NCBI GenBank assembly: GCA_046723645.1
Contig: JBKOUY010000088.1
Location: 1 to 13,908, forward strand
DNA: 13,908 nucleotides
Origin: DASQUK01 sp046723645
Lineage (GTDB): Bacteria; Actinomycetota; Acidimicrobiia; Acidimicrobiales; VFJN01
Reading direction: 5' to 3'
Part shown: positions 6,587 through 13,908 of the stretch, in pieces
Layout of the letters: every line of letters begins with the position of its first letter
Numbering within the stretch: position 1 is the stretch's first letter
Notes under the pieces: generated by a model
The model's database searches: none
Told to the model about the DNA's origin: nothing
Seen by the model: only the letters and a program-made list of their open reading frames with translations
Translations under genes and position numbers: made by a program

Positions 6587-6906
6587 GTGCACGTCCTCTC
6601 TTGTTCCCCACCCGGGTTGGGATGGGTTCCGAGGTCGATCGGCCTAACCGTACGACCGGTCCTCGATCTCGGCGTCGGCCAGATGGGATGAAATCGGCCC
6701 CTTCGTCGCCGTGTCTGCCCAGTCGCGACGTGCGGCTGATGCGGGACGCCCCAAGCCGAATCAGTGAGCACCTCCACGACTTGCCACCCCTCACGGTGGC
6801 ACACTGAACGCGCTTCGGCGTCCCGTTCGGCTGGCGAGCGACCCGTCTTGCTGGTCGGCGGACACGCATGTCTGGACGAGTGCCTGCACGCTGGGGAGGG
6901 TTCCAC
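6587..6906. other. 320-bp divergent intergenic region
   Basis: Separates the DUF7144-type gene from the lipoprotein gene and should hold promoters for both. Seen: a TACGGT hexamer read on the minus strand at 6652-6647, of the TAnnnT type, with no matching -35; and a 6-bp inverted repeat GCCACC/GGTGGC at 6783-6800 with a 6-nt loop, which could be a small operator or stem. I see no convincing plus-strand promoter, no tRNA and no credible small gene. Confidence 0.5.
6893..6900 (+). promoter_or_regulatory. Ribosome-binding site that sets the lipoprotein start
   Basis: GGGGAGGG ends 6 nt before GTG 6907. An in-frame ATG at 6868 lies upstream without such a site, so translation most likely begins at 6907. 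Confidence 0.7.
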
Positions 6907-8679
6907 GTGCACCAAGTGCGTCATGCCCGCAGATCGCGCGGCTGGGGAATCCTGGCACCGGGAAGCATCGCCGTCGGGCTGGCGCTGGCCGCCTCGACCG
7001 CATGCTCGAGCGACGCGGCGAGCGACCCGCCGAGCGAGGCTGCCGACGCGCCCGTCGAGGTCCTGGCGTCGGTGCACGTGCCCGTGCAGGACACTGTCGT
7101 CGTCCCCAGTTCGACCGCTGCGGGGCTGGCCGTGGCGACCAGCAGTGCGTTGTACGAGCATTCTCCGATCGTCGTGCTGGCCGCCGAGGGCGACGTCGCG
7201 GGGCAGGCCCGCGCAGCGTCGGTCGCCGTCGGCCTCGGTGTACCGCTGCTGCTGGCGCCCTCGTCGACGGACCCGCAGCAGAGCGCTGCGGTCCGCGACG
7301 AACTGGGACGCCTCGGTCCCCGGGCGACTCTGGCCGTCGGCGACCAGGCGATGAGCTGGGCGCAGCAGGGCGACCTGGGCGTGCCCGTGGTCGCCGCCCC
7401 CACCGATCTCGGACCCCTCGAGGACGCCACGGGCCGCGAGCTGGGCGACGACCAGGCGGTGGCCCCCGACCAGCTCGTCGACGCCGTCGCCGCCCTCGAT
7501 CCGGACCGGACGCCGCTGCTGGCCGTCGGCACCGCGCCCGCCGGCGCCGGTCAAACCGCGCGCGCCGACGCGAGCGACACCGCGAGCAGCGGGGACAGCG
7601 CCGGCCAGTCGTCGAGCACGGCCGATCTCCCACGGGTGGCGCCCGACGCGCCGCTGGACACGCTGCTGGTGCTCGTGGCCCGCGATCCGGCGTCATTGGC
7701 GGCGGCTGCGACGGCCCGGGCGAGCGGGGCCCGGCTCGTGGCGGTCTCCAACCCCGACCCCCGTACCGACCCGAAGATCATCGAGGCGCTGGCCGCGGAC
7801 CCGGCCGGGCAGGTCGTGGCGCTCGGGACGGCCTTCGGTTCGCCGGAGGCGCTGCGCTACCGCCTTGACGTCGCCGCCAGCGGCGTGGAGCTACCCGGCG
7901 GCGGGCAGATCCTCTTCCCCGGCCGCCAGATGGTCGCCCTCTACGGTCACCCGGGCTCGCCCGTGCTCGGAACGCTGGGCGAGCAGGGCGTCGACGGCGC
8001 CATCGCCCGCGCCCAGCAGCTGGCGGCGGACTACCAGCCGCTCGTGGACGTGCCCGTGGTCCCCGCCTTCGAGATCATCACGACCGTGGCGACGGGCGGC
8101 CCCGGACCCGACGGGAACTACTCGTACGAGGCGCCCCTCGACCTGTTGCGGCCATGGGTCGATGCGGCCGGCCAGGCGGGGGTCTATGTCGTGCTCGACC
8201 TGCAGCCGGGGCGCGCCGACTTCCTGACGCAGGCCAAGCGTTACGAGGAGCTGCTGGCCCGGCCGTACGTCGGGCTGGCCCTCGACCCCGAATGGCGACT
8301 GGGCCAGGACCAGCGCCACCTGTCCCGGATCGGCTCCGTGACGGCCGGTGAGGTCAACACCGTCGTCACCTGGCTGGCGGACCTCACCCGGGCCCACAAG
8401 CTGCCGCAGAAGCTGCTGATGCTGCACCAGTTCCAGCCGCAAATGATCAGCGACCGGGAGGCCGTGGACACGAGCCGCGACGAGCTGGCGGTCCTGATCC
8501 ACGCCGACGGCTTCGGTTCGCCCGGCGCCAAGTTCGAGACCTGGAACCTGATGCACATCAGCCCACCACCGAACGTGTGGTGGGGCTGGAAGAACTTCAT
8601 CGACGAGGACAGCCCGACGTTCACCCCCGCCGAGACCATGGCCATCGAACCCCGCCCGCTGTTCGTCTCCTACCAGTGA
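6907..8679 (+). CDS. Secreted lipoprotein, N-terminal half like cell-wall-binding repeat 2
   Basis: A 590-residue exported protein. Seen: a basic n-region (HQVRHARRSRGWG), a hydrophobic segment (14-29) and a lipobox-like STAC ending at Cys33, so it is probably a lipoprotein held at the membrane outer face. Residues about 52-210 show alternating beta strands and helices like the cell-wall-binding repeat 2 fold (TVVVPSSTAAGLAVATSSAL, then GVPLLLAPSS and LGPRATLAVGDQ). A disordered Ala/Ser/Thr/Asp linker follows at about 211-248, then a related strand-helix section (252-310). The C-terminal part (about 335-590) has features of a barrel-like enzyme (VYVVLDLQPG with Asp430, LALDPEW with Asp460 and Glu462, LLMLHQF, WWGWKNFIDE), but I cannot name its family. 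A role in cell-envelope binding or polysaccharide processing is inference. It stands alone, convergent with nadE. Confidence 0.85.
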   Translation: MHQVRHARRSRGWGILAPGSIAVGLALAASTACSSDAASDPPSEAADAPVEVLASVHVPVQDTVVVPSSTAAGLAVATSSALYEHSPIVVLAAEGDVAGQARAASVAVGLGVPLLLAPSSTDPQQSAAVRDELGRLGPRATLAVGDQAMSWAQQGDLGVPVVAAPTDLGPLEDATGRELGDDQAVAPDQLVDAVAALDPDRTPLLAVGTAPAGAGQTARADASDTASSGDSAGQSSSTADLPRVAPDAPLDTLLVLVARDPASLAAAATARASGARLVAVSNPDPRTDPKIIEALAADPAGQVVALGTAFGSPEALRYRLDVAASGVELPGGGQILFPGRQMVALYGHPGSPVLGTLGEQGVDGAIARAQQLAADYQPLVDVPVVPAFEIITTVATGGPGPDGNYSYEAPLDLLRPWVDAAGQAGVYVVLDLQPGRADFLTQAKRYEELLARPYVGLALDPEWRLGQDQRHLSRIGSVTAGEVNTVVTWLADLTRAHKLPQKLLMLHQFQPQMISDREAVDTSRDELAVLIHADGFGSPGAKFETWNLMHISPPPNVWWGWKNFIDEDSPTFTPAETMAIEPRPLFVSYQ

Positions 8680-8710
8680 CCGTCGGCCGCCGCGGCCATG
8701 CGACCAGGAC

Positions 8711-8729
8711 GAGGGCGCCGGCTGCCCTC
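8711..8729. terminator. Short hairpin between convergent lipoprotein and nadE genes
   Basis: GAGGGC (8711-8716) pairs exactly with GCCCTC (8724-8729) around a 7-nt loop, and the right arm includes part of the nadE stop codon. A second 5-bp stem, GGCCG/CGGCC, lies at 8685-8697. Neither has a T-tract. The whole gap is only 48 bp, so any termination signal for both genes must be here or overlap the coding ends. Confidence 0.35.
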
Positions 8730-10446
8730 AGCCGCGATAGCGGTTGGTGATCGGCAGGCGACGGTCCTTGCCGAAGGCCTTGGTCGTGACGCGCACGCCT
8801 GGCGGGGTCTGGCGACGCTTGTACTCCGACAGGTCGACCAGCCTGGTGACCCGTTCGACCAGGTCGGGGTCGAAGCCCATCGCCACGAGCTCGGCCCGGG
8901 TCCGGTCGTCCTCCACGTAGGCCTGGAGGATGGGATCGAGCACGTCGTACGGCGGCAGCGACTGGTCGTCCCGCTGGTCGGGGCGCAGCTCGGCCGAAGG
9001 CGGCTTGGTGAGCACGTTCTCGGGTACGAGGGGACGTCCCGCCCGGGCGTTGCGGTCGCGTGCGAGCGCGTAGACCATCGTCTTGGGCACGTCCTTGATC
9101 ACCGCGAAGCCGCCGGCGGTGTCGCCGTAGAGCGTCGAATAACCGACCGCCATCTCGCTCTTGTTGCCCGTGGTGAGCACCAGCCAGCCGAACTTGTTGG
9201 ACAGCGCCATGAGGAGCATCCCGCGGATCCTCGGCTGGATGTTCTCCTCGGTGATGTCGGGCTCCCGCCCGGCGAAGTTGGGGGCGAGCATGTCGAGGAA
9301 GGCCGCATGGGCGGGCTCGATCGGGATGACGCGCGACTCGATGCCCAGCTCGGCGCACAGCTTCTCCGCATCGGTCACCGAGTGGTCGGACGAATAGCGC
9401 GACGGCATCAGCACCCCGTGGACATGTTCGGGACCCAGGGCGTCGCTGGCGATGAGCGCCACGAGGGACGAGTCGATGCCGCCGGACAGGGCGATGGTGA
9501 CGTCGGTGAACCCGTTCTTCCGGACGTAGTCGCGAGTGCCGAGCACGAGCGCCTCGTAGACCTCGCGCACCGGCGGCATGACCTCGACCACGGGCGGCCG
9601 GCGCGTGTCGGCCGGGTCGGTTACGCGAGGAGACGAGGAGACCTCGACGACCGGCAGCGGCTCGTCGCTGGCCCGGCCCCGGGGATCGAGCAGCCGCTTG
9701 CGGAACACCGGCAGCACCTCGACGTCGCCGACCACGGTCAGCTCCTCGAACTGGGCCGCCCGGGCCAGGAGCCCGCCGTTGGGGTCGAACACCATCGACG
9801 CGCCGTCGAAGACCAGCTCGTCCTGGCCCCCCACCTGGTTCACGTAGACCAGGGCGCAGGAGGCGTCGGCCGCCCGGGTGGCCAGCATCCGCTCGCGCTC
9901 GGCCAGCCGGTTCGCGTAATAGGGCGAGGCGTTGATGTTCACCACCAGCTCGGCCCCCCCGGCCGCCTGGGCCGCGATGGGACCCGTGGGGCTGAACGCG
10001 TCCTCGCAGATCGACACGCCCACCCGGACGCCCCCCACGACCACCAGCGGCGACGTGCCGGTGCCGGGCATGAAATAGCGTTGCTCGTCGAACACCGCAT
10101 AGTTGGGCAGCAGGCGCTTGTGGTAGACGGCCCGCACCTCCCCGAATGCGCAGACGGCGGCCGCGTTGTAGAGGTCGCGGTCGGCGTCCACGAACCCGAG
10201 AACCGCCGCGCAGTTACCGCTTGCAGCGGCCACCTGGTCGAGCGCCGCCCGGTTGTCGGTGACGAAGCCGGGCTTCAGCAGCAGGTCCTCGGGCGGGTAC
10301 CCCGTGAGCGCCAGCTCGGGGAACACCGCCAGGTCGCAGTCCTGTGCCTCGGCGTCGGCGAGGGCGGCGACGATCCGCTCGGCGTTGCCCTCGAGGTCGC
10401 CGACCGTCGTGTTGATCTGGCACAGCGCCAGGCGCAGCCGTGTCAC
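8728..10446 (-). CDS. nadE: Glutamine-dependent NAD+ synthetase
   Basis: Makes NAD+ from nicotinic acid adenine dinucleotide, ATP and ammonia released from glutamine: the last step of NAD biosynthesis, cytoplasmic. 572 residues, two domains. The N-terminal nitrilase-fold amidase (about 1-265) shows the triad Glu44 (FPELALTGYPPEDLL), Lys110 (YHKRLLPNY) and Cys147 (VSICEDAF). The C-terminal synthetase (about 290-572) has the ATP P-loop SGGIDSS (321-327), then TTGNKSEMAVGYSTLYGD (425-442) and KPPSAELRPDQ. All expected catalytic residues are present. The length fits the shorter glutamine-dependent form rather than the ~680-residue mycobacterial enzyme. The start is GTG 10446, without a Shine-Dalgarno sequence; a TACGCT hexamer 7 nt upstream suggests a leaderless transcript. 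It is divergent from glnE across 37 bp. Confidence 0.97.
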   Translation of the reverse strand: MTRLRLALCQINTTVGDLEGNAERIVAALADAEAQDCDLAVFPELALTGYPPEDLLLKPGFVTDNRAALDQVAAASGNCAAVLGFVDADRDLYNAAAVCAFGEVRAVYHKRLLPNYAVFDEQRYFMPGTGTSPLVVVGGVRVGVSICEDAFSPTGPIAAQAAGGAELVVNINASPYYANRLAERERMLATRAADASCALVYVNQVGGQDELVFDGASMVFDPNGGLLARAAQFEELTVVGDVEVLPVFRKRLLDPRGRASDEPLPVVEVSSSPRVTDPADTRRPPVVEVMPPVREVYEALVLGTRDYVRKNGFTDVTIALSGGIDSSLVALIASDALGPEHVHGVLMPSRYSSDHSVTDAEKLCAELGIESRVIPIEPAHAAFLDMLAPNFAGREPDITEENIQPRIRGMLLMALSNKFGWLVLTTGNKSEMAVGYSTLYGDTAGGFAVIKDVPKTMVYALARDRNARAGRPLVPENVLTKPPSAELRPDQRDDQSLPPYDVLDPILQAYVEDDRTRAELVAMGFDPDLVERVTRLVDLSEYKRRQTPPGVRVTTKAFGKDRRLPITNRYRG

Positions 10447-10453
10447 GCCATCA

Positions 10454-10459
10454 AGCGTA
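10454..10459 (-). promoter_or_regulatory. Putative -10 element for leaderless nadE transcription
   Basis: On the minus strand TACGCT (TAnnnT class) ends 7 nt before the nadE GTG, the spacing expected if transcription starts at the start codon itself. There is no ribosome-binding site, which fits. No clear -35 is present, which is common in actinomycetes. On the plus strand the overlapping TACGGG (10458-10463) is a weaker candidate for glnE. Confidence 0.4.
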
Positions 10460-10483
10460 CGGGCCGCGGTGCAGACTCGGGGT

Positions 10484-13156
10484 GTGGATCACGTCGACGC
10501 CGCCGAGCTAGCCGAGCTGATCGAGCGCAGCGCCGACCCGCTTGCCGTTCGCTCGGCGCTCGACCGCGTAGACGGATCGGTGGGCAAGGCGCTGGCCTCG
10601 GATCCCGTGCTCGCCCGCGCCTTCGTGACCACCGTGGCCGCGAGCCGGAGCGCCGCCCGGCTCATCCTCACGGATCCGGGCGCCCTCGCCATCCTGGCCG
10701 ATCTGGACACGGCTGTGCCCGACGGCACCGATGTCGACCTCGGCGACCTGGTCCGCTGGAAGCGCCTCGAGCAGCTCCGCATCATGGCCCGAGACCTGCT
10801 GGGCGTCGACGACCTGGAGACCACGACGGCCGCCCTCGCCCGGCTCGCGGCGGCCGTCCTCCGCGCTGCGGTCCGCATCGCCGAGGCCGGCGACGCGGGC
10901 CTGGCCGTGATCGGCATGGGCAAGCTCGGTGGCCGCGAGCTCAACTATGCGAGCGATGTCGACGTGCTGTTCGTCGAGGGCGACGCCCGGCAGGCTCGGA
11001 AGGTCCTCGACGTCGCCCGGCGGTGCTTCCGTGTCGACGCCAACCTCCGCCCCGAGGGGCGCGACGGCGCACTGACCCGATCGATCGACGGCTACGTCGC
11101 CTACTGGGAGCGCTGGGCGCAGCCCTGGGAGTTCCAGGCGCTGCTCAAGGCGGCGCCCGTCGCCGGCGATCCCGAGGTCGGACGGGAGTGGGCATCGGCG
11201 GCGTCCCACGCGCTCTGGGACCGGCGCTTCACTGCCGACGACCTGCGCTCCCTGCGGACCCTCAAGGAGCGGGCCGAGACCGACGTGGTGCGCCGCGGCA
11301 TGGCCGAACGCGAGGTCAAGCGGGCGCCGGGTGGCATCCGCGACATCGAGTTCGCCGTCCAGGTGCTCCAGCTCGTGCACGGGCGGGCCGACCCCGACCT
11401 GCGCTCGCCAACGACGCTGACGGCGCTCGCCGAGATGCGCGCCGCCGGCTACGTCGCTCCGGACGATGCGGACGGGCTGGCCAACGCCTATCGCTTCCTG
11501 CGCAGGGTCGAGCACGCGCTGCAGATCGAGGACGAGCAGCAGACGCACACGCTCCCCTCCGATCGCGACCATCGCCGCCGCATCGCCCGCGTGCTCGACT
11601 ACCGGGGCACGCCGGAAGCGGGCGCCACGGACGCGTTCGACCGCGATCTCGCCCGGCAACGCAACGTCGTCCGGCGGATCCACGAGCGGCTCTACTTCCG
11701 CCCCTTGCTGGACGCCCTCGCCGGTGCCGGGCGCATGTCCCCGGATGCGGCCGCCAGCGCGCTGGCGAGCTTCGGGTTCGCCGACGCCGACCGCACGCGG
11801 GCGGCCGTGCGCGAGCTGACACGGGGCCTCACCCGGTCGTCGCGCATGATGCAGCAGCTCCTGCCGCTGGTGCTGGACTGGCTGTCGACGTCGCCCGATC
11901 CCGACCTGGGCCTCCTGGGCCTGCGGAAGCTCGCGTCGGGCGAGCAGCGCACCATGGAGCTCGCCAACGCGTTTCGCGACAGCCCGGAGGTGGCCCGCCG
12001 GCTGTGCCAGCTCCTGGGGACCAGCGGGCTCCTCGGTGACATCCTGGCCGCCAACCCCGATCTGATCGTGCGGTTGGCCGACGTCGACCGGCTGCAGACC
12101 CTCGATCATGCCGGCCTGGTGGACTCCGCCGAGCGGGCCCTGGACTGGCGCACCGACGTCCAGGACCGCCAGCAGGCGCTGCGGCGGTGGCGAGGCCGTC
12201 ACCTGCTGGGTGCGGCGGCCCGCGACGCGTTCGGCGCTGCGGACGTGGCGACGGTGGGGGCCGACCTGGGTGCCCTGGCGGAGGCAAGCGTCGGCGCGGC
12301 GCTGGCGTCGCTCGAACCCCGGGTCCCGGTCGCCGTGGTGGCGCTCGGCCGGTTCGCTGGTGGCGAGCTGTCGTACGCCAGCGACCTCGATGTGCTCTTC
12401 GTCCACGAGGGCACGACGCCGGCCGACCACGAGGAGGGGCTCAGGGTGGCCGCCGGCCTGATGCGATTCCTGGCGGGCCCCACGCCGGCGCAGCGGATCT
12501 ACGAGGTCGACGCCGACCTGCGTCCCGAGGGCCGTCAGGGCGCCCTGTCCCGCACCATCGAGGGCTACGCCGCCTACTACGACCGCTGGGCGCTGACCTG
12601 GGAGCGACAGGCCATGGCCCGGGCCCGGCCGGTGGCCGGCGACCCGGAGCTCGGGGCGCGCTTCCTGGACCTGTTGGACCGGGTGGTGTGGGGGCGTGCG
12701 TTCAGCGGCGACGACGAGCGCGAGGTGCGGCGCATGAAGGCACGCATCGAGCGGGAACGCATCCCCCCGGGCGAGGATCCGGAGTTCCACCTCAAGCTGG
12801 GGCGAGGATCGCTGTCGGACGTGGAGTTCACCGTCCAGCTGCTGCAGATGCGGGCGGGCATCCGGGCCCCCTCGACCATGGGTGCGCTCGAACTGTTGTC
12901 GTCGGCGGGGGTGGTGGGCGACGACGACGCCGACGTGCTCCGCGCCGCCTATCGCTTCTGCGAGCGCACGCGCAACCGGTGGTGGCTCGTCGGCTCTGCG
13001 CCCTCGGCGGTGGATGCGCTGCCCCAGCGGCCGGATGACCTGTCGCACCTGGCCCGCTCGCTCGACACCACCGCGACCCAGCTGCGCGACGAGTACCGGC
13101 GGGTGACGCGCCGAGCGCGGCGGGTGGTCGAGCGCCTGTTCTACGGCAAGGCGTGA
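10484..13156 (+). CDS. glnE: Bifunctional glutamine synthetase adenylyltransferase/adenylyl-removing enzyme
   Basis: Covalently switches glutamine synthetase by attaching or removing AMP, tying ammonia assimilation to nitrogen status. 890 residues with the duplicated architecture of GlnE. The N-terminal nucleotidyltransferase domain (deadenylase side) has GMGKLGGRELNYASDVDVLF with Asp158 and Asp160, then LRPEGRDGALTRSIDGYVAYWERWAQPWEFQALL in the known order and the partner helical domain with GGIRDIEFAVQVLQL. The C-terminal domain (adenylyltransferase side) repeats the pattern: ALGRFAGGELSYASDLDVLF with Asp634 and Asp636, LRPEGRQGALSRTIEGYAAYYDRWA and SLSDVEFTVQLLQM. Both metal-binding D-x-D pairs are intact, so both activities may be retained. 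It is somewhat shorter than E. coli GlnE (946 aa). The start is uncertain between GTG 10484 and GTG 10469; neither has a strong ribosome-binding site. Anything further upstream would run into nadE. Confidence 0.96.
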   Translation: MDHVDAAELAELIERSADPLAVRSALDRVDGSVGKALASDPVLARAFVTTVAASRSAARLILTDPGALAILADLDTAVPDGTDVDLGDLVRWKRLEQLRIMARDLLGVDDLETTTAALARLAAAVLRAAVRIAEAGDAGLAVIGMGKLGGRELNYASDVDVLFVEGDARQARKVLDVARRCFRVDANLRPEGRDGALTRSIDGYVAYWERWAQPWEFQALLKAAPVAGDPEVGREWASAASHALWDRRFTADDLRSLRTLKERAETDVVRRGMAEREVKRAPGGIRDIEFAVQVLQLVHGRADPDLRSPTTLTALAEMRAAGYVAPDDADGLANAYRFLRRVEHALQIEDEQQTHTLPSDRDHRRRIARVLDYRGTPEAGATDAFDRDLARQRNVVRRIHERLYFRPLLDALAGAGRMSPDAAASALASFGFADADRTRAAVRELTRGLTRSSRMMQQLLPLVLDWLSTSPDPDLGLLGLRKLASGEQRTMELANAFRDSPEVARRLCQLLGTSGLLGDILAANPDLIVRLADVDRLQTLDHAGLVDSAERALDWRTDVQDRQQALRRWRGRHLLGAAARDAFGAADVATVGADLGALAEASVGAALASLEPRVPVAVVALGRFAGGELSYASDLDVLFVHEGTTPADHEEGLRVAAGLMRFLAGPTPAQRIYEVDADLRPEGRQGALSRTIEGYAAYYDRWALTWERQAMARARPVAGDPELGARFLDLLDRVVWGRAFSGDDEREVRRMKARIERERIPPGEDPEFHLKLGRGSLSDVEFTVQLLQMRAGIRAPSTMGALELLSSAGVVGDDDADVLRAAYRFCERTRNRWWLVGSAPSAVDALPQRPDDLSHLARSLDTTATQLRDEYRRVTRRARRVVERLFYGKA

Positions 13157-13189
13157 GAAGATCTCGGCGTCGCCGGCCGTCCGAGCCGC

Positions 13190-13197
13190 GGAGGGGA
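13190..13197 (+). promoter_or_regulatory. Ribosome-binding site of the alpha/beta hydrolase gene
   Basis: GGAGGGGA lies 9 nt before ATG 13207. A second purine run, GAGGG at 13201-13205, is too close to the start codon to serve. The site supports the ATG chosen. Confidence 0.6.
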
Positions 13198-13206
13198 AGT
13201 GAGGGA

Positions 13207-13908
13207 ATGGCTGTCACGCCGGAGGTGAGGGCGCTGCTCGATGCGATGGAGGCCCTGGGCAACCCACCAATCGAGGATCAGACGCCCCCGCAGGTGCGGG
13301 AGGCCTACGGCCAGTTCAGCGCCCTGGCCAGCCGGGCGGAGATGGCGTCCGTGACCGACCGGACGTGTCCCGGGCTCGGCTGTGACGTGCCGGTCCGGGT
13401 CTACGTGCCCACGGCCGAGCCCGGGCCGAGGCCGGTGCTCGTGTACTTCCACGGCGGCGGCTGGGTCATCGGCGACCTCGAGAGCCACGACGCAACGGTC
13501 CGCGCCCTGGCCGCAGCCAGTGGCGTGACCGTCGTGGCCGTCGACTACCGGCTGGCGCCCGAGCATCCGTTCCCGGCGGCGGTCGACGACTGCCTGGCCG
13601 CCGTGCGCTGGGCAGCCGACCCTGCGATCGCCGCTGAGCTGGACATCGATCCCGCCCGGATGGCCGTCGGTGGCGACTCGGCCGGCGGCAACCTGGCGGC
13701 CGTGGCGGCCCAGCAGCTGCGCGACACCGGCCCGCCGCTGCGGTTCCAGCTGCTTGTGTACCCGGCAACCGAGATGGACTTCTCGCATCCGTCGATCGAC
13801 GAGAACGCCGACGGCTACTTCCTCACCAAGGCCGACATGATCTGGTTCCGTGGCCACTACTGCTCCGGCGAGGACTGGAGCGACCCCCGCATGTCGCCAC
13901 TGCTCGCC
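13207..13908 (+). CDS. Alpha/beta hydrolase, hormone-sensitive-lipase family (3' end missing)
   Basis: A carboxylesterase/lipase-type serine hydrolase of the HSL (family IV) group, probably cytoplasmic since no signal peptide is seen. The visible 234 residues show a helical cap segment (about 1-50); the oxyanion-hole motif HGGGW at 82-86 followed by VIGDLESHD; DYRLAPEHPFPAAVDDC at about 113-129, a hallmark of this family; and the nucleophile elbow GGDSAGG with Ser158. The catalytic Asp and His would lie beyond the window end, so completeness cannot be judged. It starts 50 bp after glnE on the same strand with its own ribosome-binding site and may be read through from glnE. Family members hydrolyse short-to-medium acyl esters; the natural substrate is unknown. 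Confidence 0.94.
   Translation, partial: MAVTPEVRALLDAMEALGNPPIEDQTPPQVREAYGQFSALASRAEMASVTDRTCPGLGCDVPVRVYVPTAEPGPRPVLVYFHGGGWVIGDLESHDATVRALAAASGVTVVAVDYRLAPEHPFPAAVDDCLAAVRWAADPAIAAELDIDPARMAVGGDSAGGNLAAVAAQQLRDTGPPLRFQLLVYPATEMDFSHPSIDENADGYFLTKADMIWFRGHYCSGEDWSDPRMSPLLA

Noticed and set aside
6783..6800. Inverted repeat GCCACC/GGTGGC considered as a terminator.
   Set aside because: It lies between divergent genes where no transcript should end, and it has no T-tract. An operator or chance stem is more likely.
6600..6870. A minus-strand frame with a stretch (CHREGWQVVEVL) recalling the N-terminal part of serine recombinases.
   Set aside because: Only a dozen residues look similar, there is no catalytic serine motif, start signal or continuation, and the frame runs into Arg-rich nonsense in the divergent intergenic region.
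6868..6906. The upstream ATG 6868 as the start of the lipoprotein.
   Set aside because: It has no ribosome-binding site, while GTG 6907 has a strong one at good spacing and gives a cleaner signal peptide.
8698..12039. A 1113-codon open frame on the plus strand covering nadE in antisense and part of glnE out of frame.
   Set aside because: Both underlying regions encode clearly recognisable NadE and GlnE with intact catalytic motifs. The long open frame is low-complexity Arg/Gly/His/Pro-rich sequence, the usual artefact of GC-rich codon bias.
10508..13048. An 846-codon open frame antisense to glnE.
   Set aside because: It mirrors the GlnE codon pattern, has an unnatural Gly/Arg/Val/His composition with no domain, and overlaps a certain gene.
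1..13908. Looked for mobile elements, CRISPR arrays and defence or biosynthetic clusters across the window.
   Set aside because: No transposase, integrase, regularly spaced repeats or cluster-type enzymes are present; composition looks uniform throughout.

Overview
This is a GC-rich, gene-dense chromosomal window. Frequent GTG starts, a group 1/2 sigma factor next to an ECF sigma factor, an actinobacterial-looking GlnE and a DUF7144-type membrane protein point to an actinomycete. The Acidimicrobiia are my best guess, from overall resemblance only. No insertion sequence, phage gene, CRISPR array, tRNA or rRNA was seen.

Layout. (1) 1-1332 (+): 3' part of a CLC chloride channel/transporter with a C-terminal CBS pair, ending at a convincing intrinsic terminator. 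(2) 1403-2515 (-): RpoD/SigB-like sigma factor. It is divergent, across about 144 bp, from (3) 2660-3268 (+), an ECF sigma factor, which is followed by (4) 3326-4297 (+), a one-pass membrane protein that is probably its anti-sigma partner. (5) 5912-4356 (-): a two-gene unit of an EamA/DMT permease and a ferritin-like protein. It converges on gene 4 through a hairpin that contains both stop codons. (6) 6586-6155 (-): four-helix DUF7144-type membrane protein. (7) 6907-8679 (+): large lipoprotein with an N-terminal half like cell-wall-binding repeat 2 and an unassigned C-terminal module. (8) 10446-8728 (-): glutamine-dependent NAD+ synthetase NadE, divergent across only 37 bp from (9) 10484-13156 (+), the glutamine synthetase adenylyltransferase/deadenylase GlnE. 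(10) 13207 to the window end (+): 5' part of an HSL-family alpha/beta hydrolase.

How it fits together. Genes 2-4 form a transcription-control cluster in which the ECF sigma factor may drive its own promoter. Genes 8 and 9 both concern glutamine: NadE consumes it as an amide donor and GlnE controls the enzyme that makes it. The remaining genes are transport and envelope functions with no clear pathway link.

Most of the window is ordinary housekeeping or accessory content, and I found no clear case of an undescribed multi-gene system. The points most worth a second look are the lipoprotein, the cysteine-free anti-sigma candidate with its tryptophan-rich patch, the permease/ferritin-like pair with a repeat-bearing leader, and the compact nadE/glnE divergent start region.
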